Of a DNA stretch of 24,076 bases, positions 4,873 through 12,480 are shown piece after piece (position 1 is the stretch's first letter; each line of letters begins with the position of its first letter). The position numbers and the translations under genes are program-made. The notes below the pieces were generated by a model. It ran no database searches and was not told the DNA's origin. It worked only from the letters and a program-made list of their open reading frames with translations. Source of the stretch: a virus; IMG/VR virus record IMGVR_UViG_3300027969_000417, positions 1 through 24,076 of that record. One strand, given 5' to 3'.

Positions 4873-5695
4873 TCCATTTAAGATCACAGAGCCAACCTGT
4901 ATCAGCTTCTCAGGCGGTAGGACTTCTGCGTATATGTTGTGGCGTGTACTGGAGGCGCACGGCGGTAAATTGCCTCAAGAAGCGGTTGTTTGCTTTGCTA
5001 ACACTGGCAAGGAAGATGAGGCGACCCTTAAGTTTGTTAATGACTGCTCTGTCAACTGGAATGTGCCAATTACTTGGGTTGAGTATCGGGATGCAGACCC
5101 TGCATTTGTTGTTGTCAATTACGAAACAGCCAGCAGAAATGGAGAACCATTTGAGGCATTGATACGCAAGCGTCAATATTTGCCCAATCCCGTGACAAGA
5201 TTCTGCACTTCTGAATTGAAGATTCGTAGCATCCACAAATATTTGAAATCTACTGGATGGGATGACCATAACGAAACAATGGATTGGATTGGCATGAGGG
5301 CTGATGAGCAGCGTAGAGCAGCCAAGATTGCCGACAAATCAAGGATGCCACTTGTAACTGCTGGCGTTACAAAAGAAACTGTTGGTGAGTTTTGGCGCAA
5401 CCAATCCTTTGATCTTGAACTGCCAAACATTAATGGCGTGACTTATCACGGCAACTGTGATTTATGTTTCCTTAAAGGCGGTTCTCAAGTGTTATCTCTA
5501 ATTGCAGAAAAACCAGAACGTGGTATATGGTGGGCGCGAATGGAGGCACTGGCACTGGCACTGGCAAGCAAGCCAAGCGGTGCGGTGTTCCGTTCCGACA
5601 GGCCATCCTATAAATCCATGATTCAATTTGCGGCTGAACAAAAAGATATGTTCGACCCAAATGAAGAATCTATTGCTTGCTTTTGCGGAGATTAA
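4865..5695 (+). CDS. PAPS reductase / PP-loop family protein
   Basis: A 276-residue protein of the adenine nucleotide alpha-hydrolase class. The PP-loop is SFSGGRTSAYM (residues 14-24). NTGKEDEATLKFV and RFCTSELKIRSIHKYL resemble the PAPS-reductase/DndC branch. Cysteines at about 198 and 201 (NCDLC) and 272 and 274 (ACFCGD) with Cys114 could hold an iron-sulfur cluster. Family members reduce activated sulfate or transfer sulfur, including to DNA; the phage substrate is unknown. It overlaps the resolvase gene by 8 bases. A run of GGCACT repeats at 5545-5566 encodes LALALA. No other dnd-type gene is seen here. Confidence 0.8.
   Translation: MANPFKITEPTCISFSGGRTSAYMLWRVLEAHGGKLPQEAVVCFANTGKEDEATLKFVNDCSVNWNVPITWVEYRDADPAFVVVNYETASRNGEPFEALIRKRQYLPNPVTRFCTSELKIRSIHKYLKSTGWDDHNETMDWIGMRADEQRRAAKIADKSRMPLVTAGVTKETVGEFWRNQSFDLELPNINGVTYHGNCDLCFLKGGSQVLSLIAEKPERGIWWARMEALALALASKPSGAVFRSDRPSYKSMIQFAAEQKDMFDPNEESIACFCGD
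5545..5566. repeat. GGCACT hexamer tandem repeat
   Basis: Three full copies and most of a fourth of GGCACT in a row inside the PAPS-reductase-like gene, coding for alternating Leu and Ala in a helix. The length is a multiple of three in both units, so copy-number change would keep the frame. Confidence 0.85.
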
Positions 5696-5697
5696 TC

Positions 5698-5922
5698 ATG
5701 GATGACAAAGAAAGAAAGACCTTGCGTGAACATATCATTTGGCTAGGCTCACAGCTAGACCAAGAGCGTAGACAAAACCAACACACTATAGTCTTCATCA
5801 AGCGTCTGCTAGACCCTGAAGACTTAGGCCATGCAGTCTCAAATGAGACACGGCAACTCGCCTACCAATTACTCATCGAAAACCACCACATTGAAAGAGC
5901 ATCATGGCAACAAAACAACTAA
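5698..5922 (+). CDS. Small helical hypothetical protein
   Basis: A 74-residue charged, probably all-helical product from ATG 5698, two bases after the preceding stop, with CGGAG about eight bases upstream. It begins MDDKERKTLREHIIWLGSQL and contains several His and Gln residues but no recognisable motif. The end overlaps the nuclease gene by 19 bases. The open frame extends seven codons further up inside the previous gene, without a better start. Confidence 0.65.
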   Translation: MDDKERKTLREHIIWLGSQLDQERRQNQHTIVFIKRLLDPEDLGHAVSNETRQLAYQLLIENHHIERASWQQNN

Positions 5923-6995
5923 GCCTTAGAGCATCAGCGGCATCTAGATGGATTGCCTGCCCCGCCTCTGCCAGACTATCAGCACAAATGCCCTATGTAG
6001 AAGGTGGCGAGGCGGCAAAGATCGGGACTGCCATTCATGCCTTGGCAGAACACTGCTTCAAGGAACAATCAGACCCCATGACCTTTGTCGGCAAAGCCTT
6101 TGAGGGCATCACAATGACTGAGGAGAACTGTGATTTTGCTAAACAATACCTTCACGCTATTTTTAATATATATAACGAGCATGAATGGCATTGTGAAGGT
6201 CTTGTAGAAGAATTCCTACCCTATCAAGACACTCCACAGGTCAAGGTTGGTGGTACTGCTGATTTCATTGGCATTTGCAAATCATGGCGCAAACTCATCA
6301 TTGCAGACCTTAAAACAGGTCGAGGCTATGTCGATGCTGACAGTGAACAATTAAAACTCTACGCATTGGCTGCTCTAGAAGGCGAGAAACTCTATCAAGA
6401 CATAGACACTATAGAACTGTGGATCATCCAACCCCATCATGGTGAGGTACGCAAGCACACAATGACAACGCAAGAGTTGGTGGATTGGGAACATTACGTT
6501 CTAGTCCCTGCAATTGAGAATGCCCTCAACCCTGTATTTCCACCTGTACCCTCGGACTCTGCCTGCCAATACTGTAACGCTAGAACTATCTGCCCTGCAC
6601 AAGCAAATATTGCTGAAGTAGTTGCCACTGCACCACCTGTAGAGATGCTCACAGAAGGTCAAATCAGCGTCTTGCTGACTAAGTTTGATATGGTTGAGGG
6701 CTACATCAAGGCAGTCAGAGAACACGCCTTAAAACGCATGGAATCAGGCTCTGTGATTGATGGATGGCAACTGCAACCCAAACGAGCGTTGAGGTCGTGG
6801 ACAGATGAGAAAGAGGCTTATGCTGGACTTGTTGCCTTGGGACTTGACCCAAAAGAAGTAACGAAGACCGAAATGATTACCCCTGCACAAGCTGAGAAAC
6901 TGCTAACAAAAGACCAAAAGCCTAACCTTGAAGCGTTAACTTCCCGCATATCTAGCGGATTAACGCTTGCAAGGGATAAAGGTTTGACCCAATAA
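5904..6995 (+). CDS. Cas4/RecB-like PD-(D/E)XK nuclease (DUF2800 type)
   Basis: A 363-residue nuclease. GTAIHALAEH gives His45, GGTADF gives Asp120, IIADLKTGRG gives Asp135 and Lys137, and Gln149 starts QLKLYA: the RecB-family order H, D, DxK, Q. Four cysteines, Cys19 (WIACPAS) and Cys221, Cys224, Cys230 (CQYCNARTIC), fit the iron-sulfur cluster of Cas4- and AddB-type nucleases. The C-terminal 130 residues form a helical extension. It probably processes DNA ends for recombination and lies in the replication cluster next to the SSB-like gene. No CRISPR array or cas1/cas2 is present, so adaptation is not implied. Confidence 0.87.
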   Translation: MATKQLSLRASAASRWIACPASARLSAQMPYVEGGEAAKIGTAIHALAEHCFKEQSDPMTFVGKAFEGITMTEENCDFAKQYLHAIFNIYNEHEWHCEGLVEEFLPYQDTPQVKVGGTADFIGICKSWRKLIIADLKTGRGYVDADSEQLKLYALAALEGEKLYQDIDTIELWIIQPHHGEVRKHTMTTQELVDWEHYVLVPAIENALNPVFPPVPSDSACQYCNARTICPAQANIAEVVATAPPVEMLTEGQISVLLTKFDMVEGYIKAVREHALKRMESGSVIDGWQLQPKRALRSWTDEKEAYAGLVALGLDPKEVTKTEMITPAQAEKLLTKDQKPNLEALTSRISSGLTLARDKGLTQ

Positions 6996-7020
6996 TCACT
7001 ACCCCGAATCCCCCAACCCC

Positions 7021-7034
7021 GTGGCATAAGCCAC
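7021..7034 (+). other. Hairpin in the leader of the SSB-like gene
   Basis: GTGGC, ATAA, GCCAC form a perfect five-pair stem in the 70-base gap after the nuclease gene, 32 bases before the next ATG. No T run follows directly, so it is probably not a terminator; it may shape the messenger end of a highly expressed gene. Confidence 0.4.
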
Positions 7035-7065
7035 TTCAACTTAAACTTTAAACAGGAAACATCAA

Positions 7066-7650
7066 ATGAACCTTAACCTTTCAAACTCTGGCGGCTCTGG
7101 AAACTACATCCGCTTTTCTCCACAAGCTAACGCTTGGTCAAACCAAGATGGTGAATTCACCTTAGACAAGTTTGTCTTTGACTATGAGAACTTGCAAACT
7201 GGATGGATGCTTATTGCGGTTGGTGTTTATGAATTTATTGCTGATGAGTCTTTAGGTCGTAAAGCAGCACAACCAAGTCCCGAACACAAACGTGGCTTTA
7301 AGGCAACTTTCTATAACAAGACGATGGGTATTGCTGAGTTCTCGGCTAACGGCGCTGGAAGTAACATGGGCTTGGAAGCCTTGTACAAGCAAGTGCAAGC
7401 ACAAGCTGCAAGCAATGAGGGTAAGTTACCCGTGGTCGAGTACAAGGGTTCACGCCCCGAAAAGGTCGGCAAAGGTAGCACTCGTGTACCTGAGTTTGTT
7501 GTGACAGGTTGGGTGGCTAGACCAGCGGCATTAACTGCAAATGGTGAGTCAGAAGTTGAGGCTATACCTTTCAGAGAGAAACCCGCACCTAGCAAGCCTG
7601 CACCCTCTAAGCCAGCACCAGCATTAGAAGATGACGAGATGTTTAGCTAA
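7066..7650 (+). CDS. Probable single-stranded DNA-binding protein
   Basis: A 194-residue protein with a globular, beta-rich N-terminal part (about residues 1-155), a proline/lysine-rich linker with KPAPS repeats and a short acidic end, ALEDDEMFS. A flexible linker ending in an acidic tip with a terminal aromatic residue is the hallmark of bacterial SSB and of T7 gp2.5, where it recruits replication proteins. I see no clear canonical OB-fold signature, so the assignment rests on the tail, size and position between a nuclease and the replicative helicase. AGGAA lies upstream of ATG 7066, and a strong terminator follows, so this gene may be expressed at a high level. Confidence 0.55.
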   Translation: MNLNLSNSGGSGNYIRFSPQANAWSNQDGEFTLDKFVFDYENLQTGWMLIAVGVYEFIADESLGRKAAQPSPEHKRGFKATFYNKTMGIAEFSANGAGSNMGLEALYKQVQAQAASNEGKLPVVEYKGSRPEKVGKGSTRVPEFVVTGWVARPAALTANGESEVEAIPFREKPAPSKPAPSKPAPALEDDEMFS

Positions 7651-7669
7651 CCCTTAGCACTCAACAGCA

Positions 7670-7702
7670 CCAGAGTTTTCGGGGGAGAACTCTGGTTTTT
7701 TT
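7670..7702 (+). terminator. Rho-independent terminator
   Basis: CCAGAGTT at 7670-7677 pairs with AACTCTGG at 7688-7695 (eight pairs, ten-base loop TTCGGGGGAG), followed at once by seven Ts at 7696-7702. It stands 20 bases after the SSB-like gene and would limit transcription into the glycosyltransferase region. Confidence 0.92.
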
Positions 7703-7745
7703 GTCCCTTTAAACCTTTGATGGCAGACCTTAAAGAGAAATTGTG

Positions 7746-8006
7746 ATGCCTTACAAAAAACCAAATCTAGATCAAGAAGTTCTTTTTGGAGAACAAGAGT
7801 CGTGGAAAGAAGAATGGCAAGGTATGCCTGAGTTTGAACAAAAGAACCTTTTGCCAACTTATTCAGTGCGTGTGAATTTTGCTTCTTATGAAGATATGCA
7901 AAATTTTGCATCTATGCTTGGTCAAACAATTTCAGTCAAAACTCAATCTATTTGGTATCCCAAGCAGATGCGGGAAGACCTTGCGGGAAAGCGGTATGTT
8001 GAATAA
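7746..8006 (+). CDS. Small hypothetical protein upstream of the glycosyltransferase
   Basis: An 86-residue product from ATG 7746; a GTG one codon earlier is also possible. The N-terminus is acidic and aromatic. The second half (about 38-82, with YSVRVNFASYEDMQNFASML and SIWYPKQ) looks like a compact alpha/beta domain. I recall similar segments next to glycosyltransferases of this type in other phages, without a known function. It overlaps the glycosyltransferase by 11 bases, suggesting a linked role, and is the first gene after the strong terminator. Confidence 0.68.
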   Translation: MPYKKPNLDQEVLFGEQESWKEEWQGMPEFEQKNLLPTYSVRVNFASYEDMQNFASMLGQTISVKTQSIWYPKQMREDLAGKRYVE

Positions 8007-8880
8007 ATACCCCATCTACATTGTCTCTAAGGGGCGGTGGGATAAACGATTGACTGCAAACGCTCTTGACGAAATGGGTGCAGATTACAAAATAATTGTT
8101 GAAAAACAAGAGTTTGAAAACTACGCAAATGCTGTAGGCAAATCAAAGGTTTTAATTCTTCCGCAATCGTATTTGAATGAATACGTTACTTGTGATGATT
8201 TGGGTGACGATAAAGGAAAAGGCGCTGGTGCGGCTAGAAACTTTGCCCTCGACCATAGCAACTCTGACCGCCATTGGGTCATGGATGACAACATGGATGG
8301 CTTTTACCGATTGAATAGAAACTTAAAAGTCAAATGCCTGACCCCTTCAATTTTTAGGGCTGCTGAAGATTTTGTTGACAGGTATGAAAATGTCCCGTTG
8401 GCTGGATTAAATTACGCTATGTTTGCTAAACGTAAAGACAGCCCTCCTCCATTTGTTTTGAATACAAGAATCTATTCCTGTTTGCTGGTTAGCAATTCAA
8501 TAAAGTATCGTTGGGAGGGTCGATACAACGAAGATACACACTTGTCCCTTAGAGTTTTAAAAGATGGCGATTGCACAATTCAATTTAATGCTTTTCTTGC
8601 TAACAAGGTAAGAACTCAAACAATGGCAGGAGGCAATACAGATATGTTTTACGCCAAAGAAGGCACACTTAACAAATCTCAAATGCTTGAAAAACTTCAT
8701 GCAGACTGTGCAAAGGTGGTATGGAAGTTTGATCGGTGGCATCACTTTGTTGATTACAACCAATTCAAAAAAAATCAATTGAAGCGTAAAGCGGGTTGGA
8801 ATTACATTGGCGTAAACAATTACGGAATGAAGCTATATGTGCCGCAACAGCATGGCGAATCCTCACAGAAAGATAACTAA
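7996..8880 (+). CDS. TET-associated-type glycosyltransferase (TAGT)
   Basis: A 294-residue protein with the features I associate with the TAGT family described beside TET/JBP base oxidases in phages: YPIYIVSKGRW at the start, RLTANALDEMGADYKIIVE, GAGAARNFALDHS at about 77-88, and HWVMDDNMDGFYRLN at 93-106, where Asp97-Asp98 would bind the metal and the sugar nucleotide. NEDTHLSLRVL at about 178-188 may hold the catalytic acidic residue. Family members are proposed to glycosylate oxidised DNA bases; the acceptor here is unknown. ATG 7996 was chosen because the longer frame from 7879 runs through the previous gene. It directly abuts the primase gene. Confidence 0.75.
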   Translation: MLNKYPIYIVSKGRWDKRLTANALDEMGADYKIIVEKQEFENYANAVGKSKVLILPQSYLNEYVTCDDLGDDKGKGAGAARNFALDHSNSDRHWVMDDNMDGFYRLNRNLKVKCLTPSIFRAAEDFVDRYENVPLAGLNYAMFAKRKDSPPPFVLNTRIYSCLLVSNSIKYRWEGRYNEDTHLSLRVLKDGDCTIQFNAFLANKVRTQTMAGGNTDMFYAKEGTLNKSQMLEKLHADCAKVVWKFDRWHHFVDYNQFKKNQLKRKAGWNYIGVNNYGMKLYVPQQHGESSQKDN

Positions 8881-10902
8881 ATGTCAGCACAAGAAATAGC
8901 GTCCAGTTTGGGTAACGCAAAGAAGGTAGGCAATGGTTATCTCGCTAGTTGCCCCGTACCCTCTCATGGGCAAGGCAACGGAGACAAGCATCCAAGCCTC
9001 TCTATCTCAATGTCGGATGATGGCAACTTCCTGTTTAAATGTCACAGTGGATGCGATCAGCATACAGTCTTCTCTACCATCAAAGATATGGGACTCTTGC
9101 CTTCCCTTCCTGACAGACCTGACTACCTCGATAGCATCAAACCAATGAAACCAATCCCACTCATCTCTACGCCTGTGCTAGAGCATGAATGGCATTACAC
9201 AGATGAAGAAGGCATCAGCCTGTTTATCAAGCAAAGATTCAAGACCTTTGACTCCAAAGGCAAGACCTATAAGACCTTGAGAGTCATGCCCGATGGCACA
9301 AGAGTTGGCAAGTTAGGAGATTGCCGCCTTGTCCCTTACAAGCTGCCCGAACTGCGACAGGCTACTGCCGCTGGCAGAGTTGTCTACATCACAGAAGGTG
9401 AGAAAGCGGCAGATGCCCTAGGCAGCTTGGGCGTAGTAGCCACAACTTCACACGCTGGTGCTGGTGGTTGGAATGATGAGTTAAACCAATACTTTAAAGA
9501 TGCCAATGTGGTAGTAGTGCCAGATAACGACCTTGTAGGTTGGCATTACGCCCAAAAGGTCACAGAGGCACTCATACCATTTGCAAAGAGCGTCAGAGTC
9601 TTGGACTTGAACCTCAATAATCCCAAAGAAGATGCTTACGAATGGGTCAACAGATATGATGGTTCTCGCACCTTGCTGGCGCAAATAGCGAAAGCCTGTC
9701 CTGTCGTTAAGTCAGCAGATGAAGTCTGGACTCCGCAAAGGCTAAGTCTTTATGTGCCTGAACCTACGCAAGCAGCCGAAGAAGCCACCAAGTCTAGATT
9801 CCTTGTCGAGTCATGGGACAGCATAAAGGATGAACCAGTTGAGTGGCTCATAGAGTCAATCATCCCCAGACGAGCATTTGTAGCACTGTATGCACCACCA
9901 GCATCATTTAAGTCATTCATTGCGCTAGATATTGCAGAAGCAGTGGCGACAGGCAGGGATTGGATGGGCTACAGAGTACCTAAGAAAGGTGCAGTCCTGT
10001 ACATAGCTGGTGAAGGTCACGGCGGTATGGGCGCTAGGGTGAAGGCTTGCAAAATACAGAACAACAGTCCAGATGGCGCAAATCTCTATGTAATACGGGC
10101 TCAAATCAACATCAGATCAAGTCAAGAAGACTTTGATGCCTTAATAGCTGCCATCAATGAACTCATAGCCGAAATAGATGAACCCCTTGAACTCATCATC
10201 TTAGATACCCTGATGAGGATGTCAGGTGGCGGCTTTAACGAGAACTCCTCTGAAGATATGGGTGGTTTCATCACCCAAGCTGGCAAGATTCAAGCAATCT
10301 ACCTGTGCGCCATGTTGCTGATTCACCATAGCGGTAAAGACATAACGAAAGGTCTGCGAGGACACTCAAGCCTGTTAGGTGCTGTAGACACTGAACTTGA
10401 GATACAGCGTCAGGATTCGGTTATCAATTCGGCAGATACCTCAGTTGTAGGTAACGCAATCCTGACTGTAACCAAGCAAAAGGATGGAGCGGACTCCATA
10501 ACTGTAGGCATCGAAGTGGTGAATGTTGAGATCGGTGAGTCAGCCTTGGGTTTCGAGATCATCACTTCATTAGCCGTAAGACCTAACCCTGAGATCGCTA
10601 ACAGCAGACCAAAAGGGACTAAAAACAACTCAGGTAGCGGTGGAAATCAGAAGATTGAGTTGGATTCTCTCTACAAAGCAATTAAGTCTAAAGGCTCATA
10701 TCGTGTAGTAGATGGTTCTAGTAGGTTTGGCGTGAGTTTGGATGATTGGAAGGATGAATTTTGGAGCATGAAGGGCTGTACAGAGGATGATAAGGCTGCT
10801 TTTAAGAAGGCTTGGCTACGGGCAAGGGAGAGACTTGTAGCCGTGAATAAGGTTGTAATTGGGTCTGGTTGGGTGTGGCTGAAGTCTGCACTAGAGACAT
10901 GA
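8881..10902 (+). CDS. Primase-helicase: zinc finger, TOPRIM and RepA-like ATPase
   Basis: A 673-residue replication protein. Cys24, His29, Cys54 and Cys58 (SCPVPSH and FKCHSGCDQ) form a primase-type zinc site. A TOPRIM-like region follows at about 165-235, with VVYITEGEKAADAL (Glu172) and VVPDND (215-217). The ATPase domain has a variant Walker A, APPASFKS (338-345), and Walker B LELIILDT (Asp442), and a later IHHSGKD segment, as in RepA/DnaB-related helicases. It would prime and unwind DNA at the fork. The start follows the glycosyltransferase stop with no gap. A repeat-rich structured element comes after it, and the candidate origin lies 1.2 kb downstream. Confidence 0.88.
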   Translation: MSAQEIASSLGNAKKVGNGYLASCPVPSHGQGNGDKHPSLSISMSDDGNFLFKCHSGCDQHTVFSTIKDMGLLPSLPDRPDYLDSIKPMKPIPLISTPVLEHEWHYTDEEGISLFIKQRFKTFDSKGKTYKTLRVMPDGTRVGKLGDCRLVPYKLPELRQATAAGRVVYITEGEKAADALGSLGVVATTSHAGAGGWNDELNQYFKDANVVVVPDNDLVGWHYAQKVTEALIPFAKSVRVLDLNLNNPKEDAYEWVNRYDGSRTLLAQIAKACPVVKSADEVWTPQRLSLYVPEPTQAAEEATKSRFLVESWDSIKDEPVEWLIESIIPRRAFVALYAPPASFKSFIALDIAEAVATGRDWMGYRVPKKGAVLYIAGEGHGGMGARVKACKIQNNSPDGANLYVIRAQINIRSSQEDFDALIAAINELIAEIDEPLELIILDTLMRMSGGGFNENSSEDMGGFITQAGKIQAIYLCAMLLIHHSGKDITKGLRGHSSLLGAVDTELEIQRQDSVINSADTSVVGNAILTVTKQKDGADSITVGIEVVNVEIGESALGFEIITSLAVRPNPEIANSRPKGTKNNSGSGGNQKIELDSLYKAIKSKGSYRVVDGSSRFGVSLDDWKDEFWSMKGCTEDDKAAFKKAWLRARERLVAVNKVVIGSGWVWLKSALET

Positions 10903-10922
10903 GTGCTGTACGTTCATCCAGT

Positions 10923-11044
10923 GACAAACGAGACAAATGGGGACAAATGTCCCAAATGTCTTTCCGAGTAAATGGGGACAAACCACCTCTTGTCTATGTA
11001 CAAGAGGTTTGTCCCCTGTCGGTTTGTCCCTTTGTCGTTTTTTT
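10923..11044 (+). repeat. GACAAA repeat cluster with nested hairpins
   Basis: Seven GACAAA motifs lie in 114 bases: four direct (10923, 10932, 10942, 10977) and three inverted (starting 11008, 11023, 11031). GGGGACAAA (10974-10982) and CCTCTTGT (10986-10993) pair with ACAAGAGG (11000-11007) and TTTGTCCCC (11008-11016), giving 17 pairs with one 3-base bulge. An outer stem can form between 10932-10947 and 11023-11036, ending one base before seven Ts at 11038-11044. The whole lies between the primase gene and the ribosome site of the next gene. It could be a terminator, a protein-binding array or a replication element. Confidence 0.75.
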
Positions 11045-11058
11045 AAGGAGTTATGAAA

Positions 11059-11715
11059 ATGGTTAGATCAAGGTCGAGAAAAGATGTTCCTGAAGTTATC
11101 AAGCCAGCTAGACAGGCAACGCAGTGGGAGATTCAGTCTAACGCTGTGCTGGTAGAACTTGAACGTAAAAAGGGTCAGCACTACGAGAAATGGGGAGTTG
11201 ACCGATTGATTACTTTAGTTGACATTGAGTTTAGGACTAAGGTTTGGCTGCAAATGGGTAGAGTTTGGGATGCACTGGATATGGGTGACCTCGACAAGCT
11301 GCATAAAGCAGTTAACGGGATGTGCAAAGGATTTGATGCGTTGGAGAAGTGGGCTTTGGAAAATGAGATTGAACCCAACCCGCCCATCCAGTTCCTTGAA
11401 TGGAAGTCAGTCCGAGGAGTTCCGATGGTGGTGGTCAGAACAGAGAACGATGCGGTTGAACTCCAGACCCACCGCAAAGACATCAACAACGGCAACATCT
11501 GGACATTAGAAGAACTTGAGTTATTCCTGCAAGAGCCACAGGTGCAGACCATCATCAAGGCTAAAGCCCTGTCCCCAACTGCAAGGATGACTAAGTTCAC
11601 GCCCAAGGAAGGATTCGGTCAAGGTTCAGGCTTTGATGACATGGAAGAAGACCTAGATGCGATCTTCTCTGGTGAGCCTTATGAAGCTAAGTACAAGCCT
11701 ATTGGGACTAAGTAA
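11059..11715 (+). CDS. Conserved-looking phage protein of unknown function
   Basis: A 218-residue, mostly helical protein with a basic N-terminus, a central region (about 30-95) rich in aromatic residues and an acidic C-terminal part (FDDMEEDLDAIFSGEPY). AAGGAG at 11045-11050 is eight bases before ATG 11059; the ATG at 11053 is only two bases from it and so is less likely. No nuclease, ATPase or membrane motif is visible. It follows the GACAAA element and overlaps the next gene by one base (TAATG). A role in replication or in morphogenesis is possible from position, but I do not know the family. Confidence 0.75.
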   Translation: MVRSRSRKDVPEVIKPARQATQWEIQSNAVLVELERKKGQHYEKWGVDRLITLVDIEFRTKVWLQMGRVWDALDMGDLDKLHKAVNGMCKGFDALEKWALENEIEPNPPIQFLEWKSVRGVPMVVVRTENDAVELQTHRKDINNGNIWTLEELELFLQEPQVQTIIKAKALSPTARMTKFTPKEGFGQGSGFDDMEEDLDAIFSGEPYEAKYKPIGTK

Positions 11716-11963
11716 TGAATCGTGGTGGTAGACCGCCGAGCATCAACTCACGCTGGTTCTATCGTGAGTTAACCATGCCAGACAAGATCATCCTAGCTTG
11801 TGCTGGCGATGGGAACATCTCTGACGGGTTTAGAAACGTACTTGACGCCTATCAAGTCTTATGGAATTGCGGATACCGCCCTACAGTCGATTTATACGAT
11901 TTCCTTGGGGTAGATAAGGACAGCATAGAAAAGTCTGTTACAGGCGATTCTGAGGCTTCCTAA
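11715..11963 (+). CDS. Small hypothetical protein before the candidate origin
   Basis: An 82-residue product whose ATG overlaps the preceding stop by one base. It has a basic start (MNRGGRPPSINSRWFYREL) and a middle with a helical pattern (VLDAYQVLWNCGYRPTVDLYDFL). No family recognised. It is the last gene of the rightward replication cluster. Confidence 0.65.
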   Translation: MNRGGRPPSINSRWFYRELTMPDKIILACAGDGNISDGFRNVLDAYQVLWNCGYRPTVDLYDFLGVDKDSIEKSVTGDSEAS

Positions 11964-12288
11964 AGGCATTAACACTAGCGGTTTTGGCACTGGTTAACGA
12001 GAAACCTAGAAGTGCATAACAAATGCGTTTGATATAACCAAAAGTCCTTATGATTTAAAGTAGTCAAGTCCCCCAATAATGCACCACCCGCCTCTTTTCC
12101 TCTCCACCACCGCCCAGAAAATCCTTTTCAGAATGCGAAATATAAAAGTTATCCACAGGTTATCCATAGATCGGAAGGCAAGTTATCCACATTTTGCCTA
12201 TTTGGTTTCATTTCCAGTTGCAATTTGCAGATGCGTGTAATGCTTTCAGATATTTAAAGTTAACATAATGAACATTGTATAAAGCCGA

Positions 12289-12321
12289 TTTTGTAAGCAA
12301 TCTGTAAGCGTTTTGTAAAAG
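12289..12321 (+). repeat. Three 11-bp iteron-like repeats
   Basis: TGTAAGC, TGTAAGC and TGTAAAA start at 12292, 12303 and 12314, exactly 11 bases apart, within a longer shared pattern (TTTTGTAAGC-like). Helically phased repeats beside DnaA boxes resemble iterons or the 13-mers of bacterial origins. Confidence 0.55.
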
Positions 12322-12359
12322 TCCAATGGAATCAACAACTTACAGAAGTTATCCACAGA

Positions 12360-12379
12360 ATCCACAGATGCCTGTGGAT
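12360..12379. repeat. 8-bp perfect hairpin containing a DnaA box
   Basis: ATCCACAG at 12360-12367 pairs with CTGTGGAT at 12372-12379 around an ATGC loop. The right arm belongs to the inverted DnaA box. Confidence 0.7.
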
Positions 12380-12480
12380 AACTGTCTTATCATTTTGATA
12401 GGGGGGAGGGGGTGGTCGCTGGTCGTGATAATTGTGGGAGCCTCTGCCCCCCTGAAAAAGCGAAATTGAAAAAAAAATAG

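Larger units (their letters stand above)
12149..12381. other. DnaA-box cluster (putative origin)
   Basis: TTATCCACA occurs at 12149-12157, 12183-12191 and 12349-12357 on the plus strand and at 12373-12381 on the minus strand; TTATCCATA, one mismatch, is at 12160-12168. Four exact matches to the 9-bp DnaA consensus TTWTNCACA in 233 bases are far from expected by chance. The first two sites start 11 bases apart, one helical turn. An AT-rich segment lies between the third and fourth sites, in the place of an unwinding element. Confidence 0.75.

Noticed and set aside
10923-11044. CRISPR array
   Set aside because: The GACAAA units are short, differently spaced and partly inverted; there are no equal spacers, and no cas genes other than an isolated Cas4-like phage nuclease.
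10869-11066. 65-residue plus-strand frame across the GACAAA element
   Set aside because: Its composition is that of the repeats, it has no ribosome site, and it overlaps both flanking genes.
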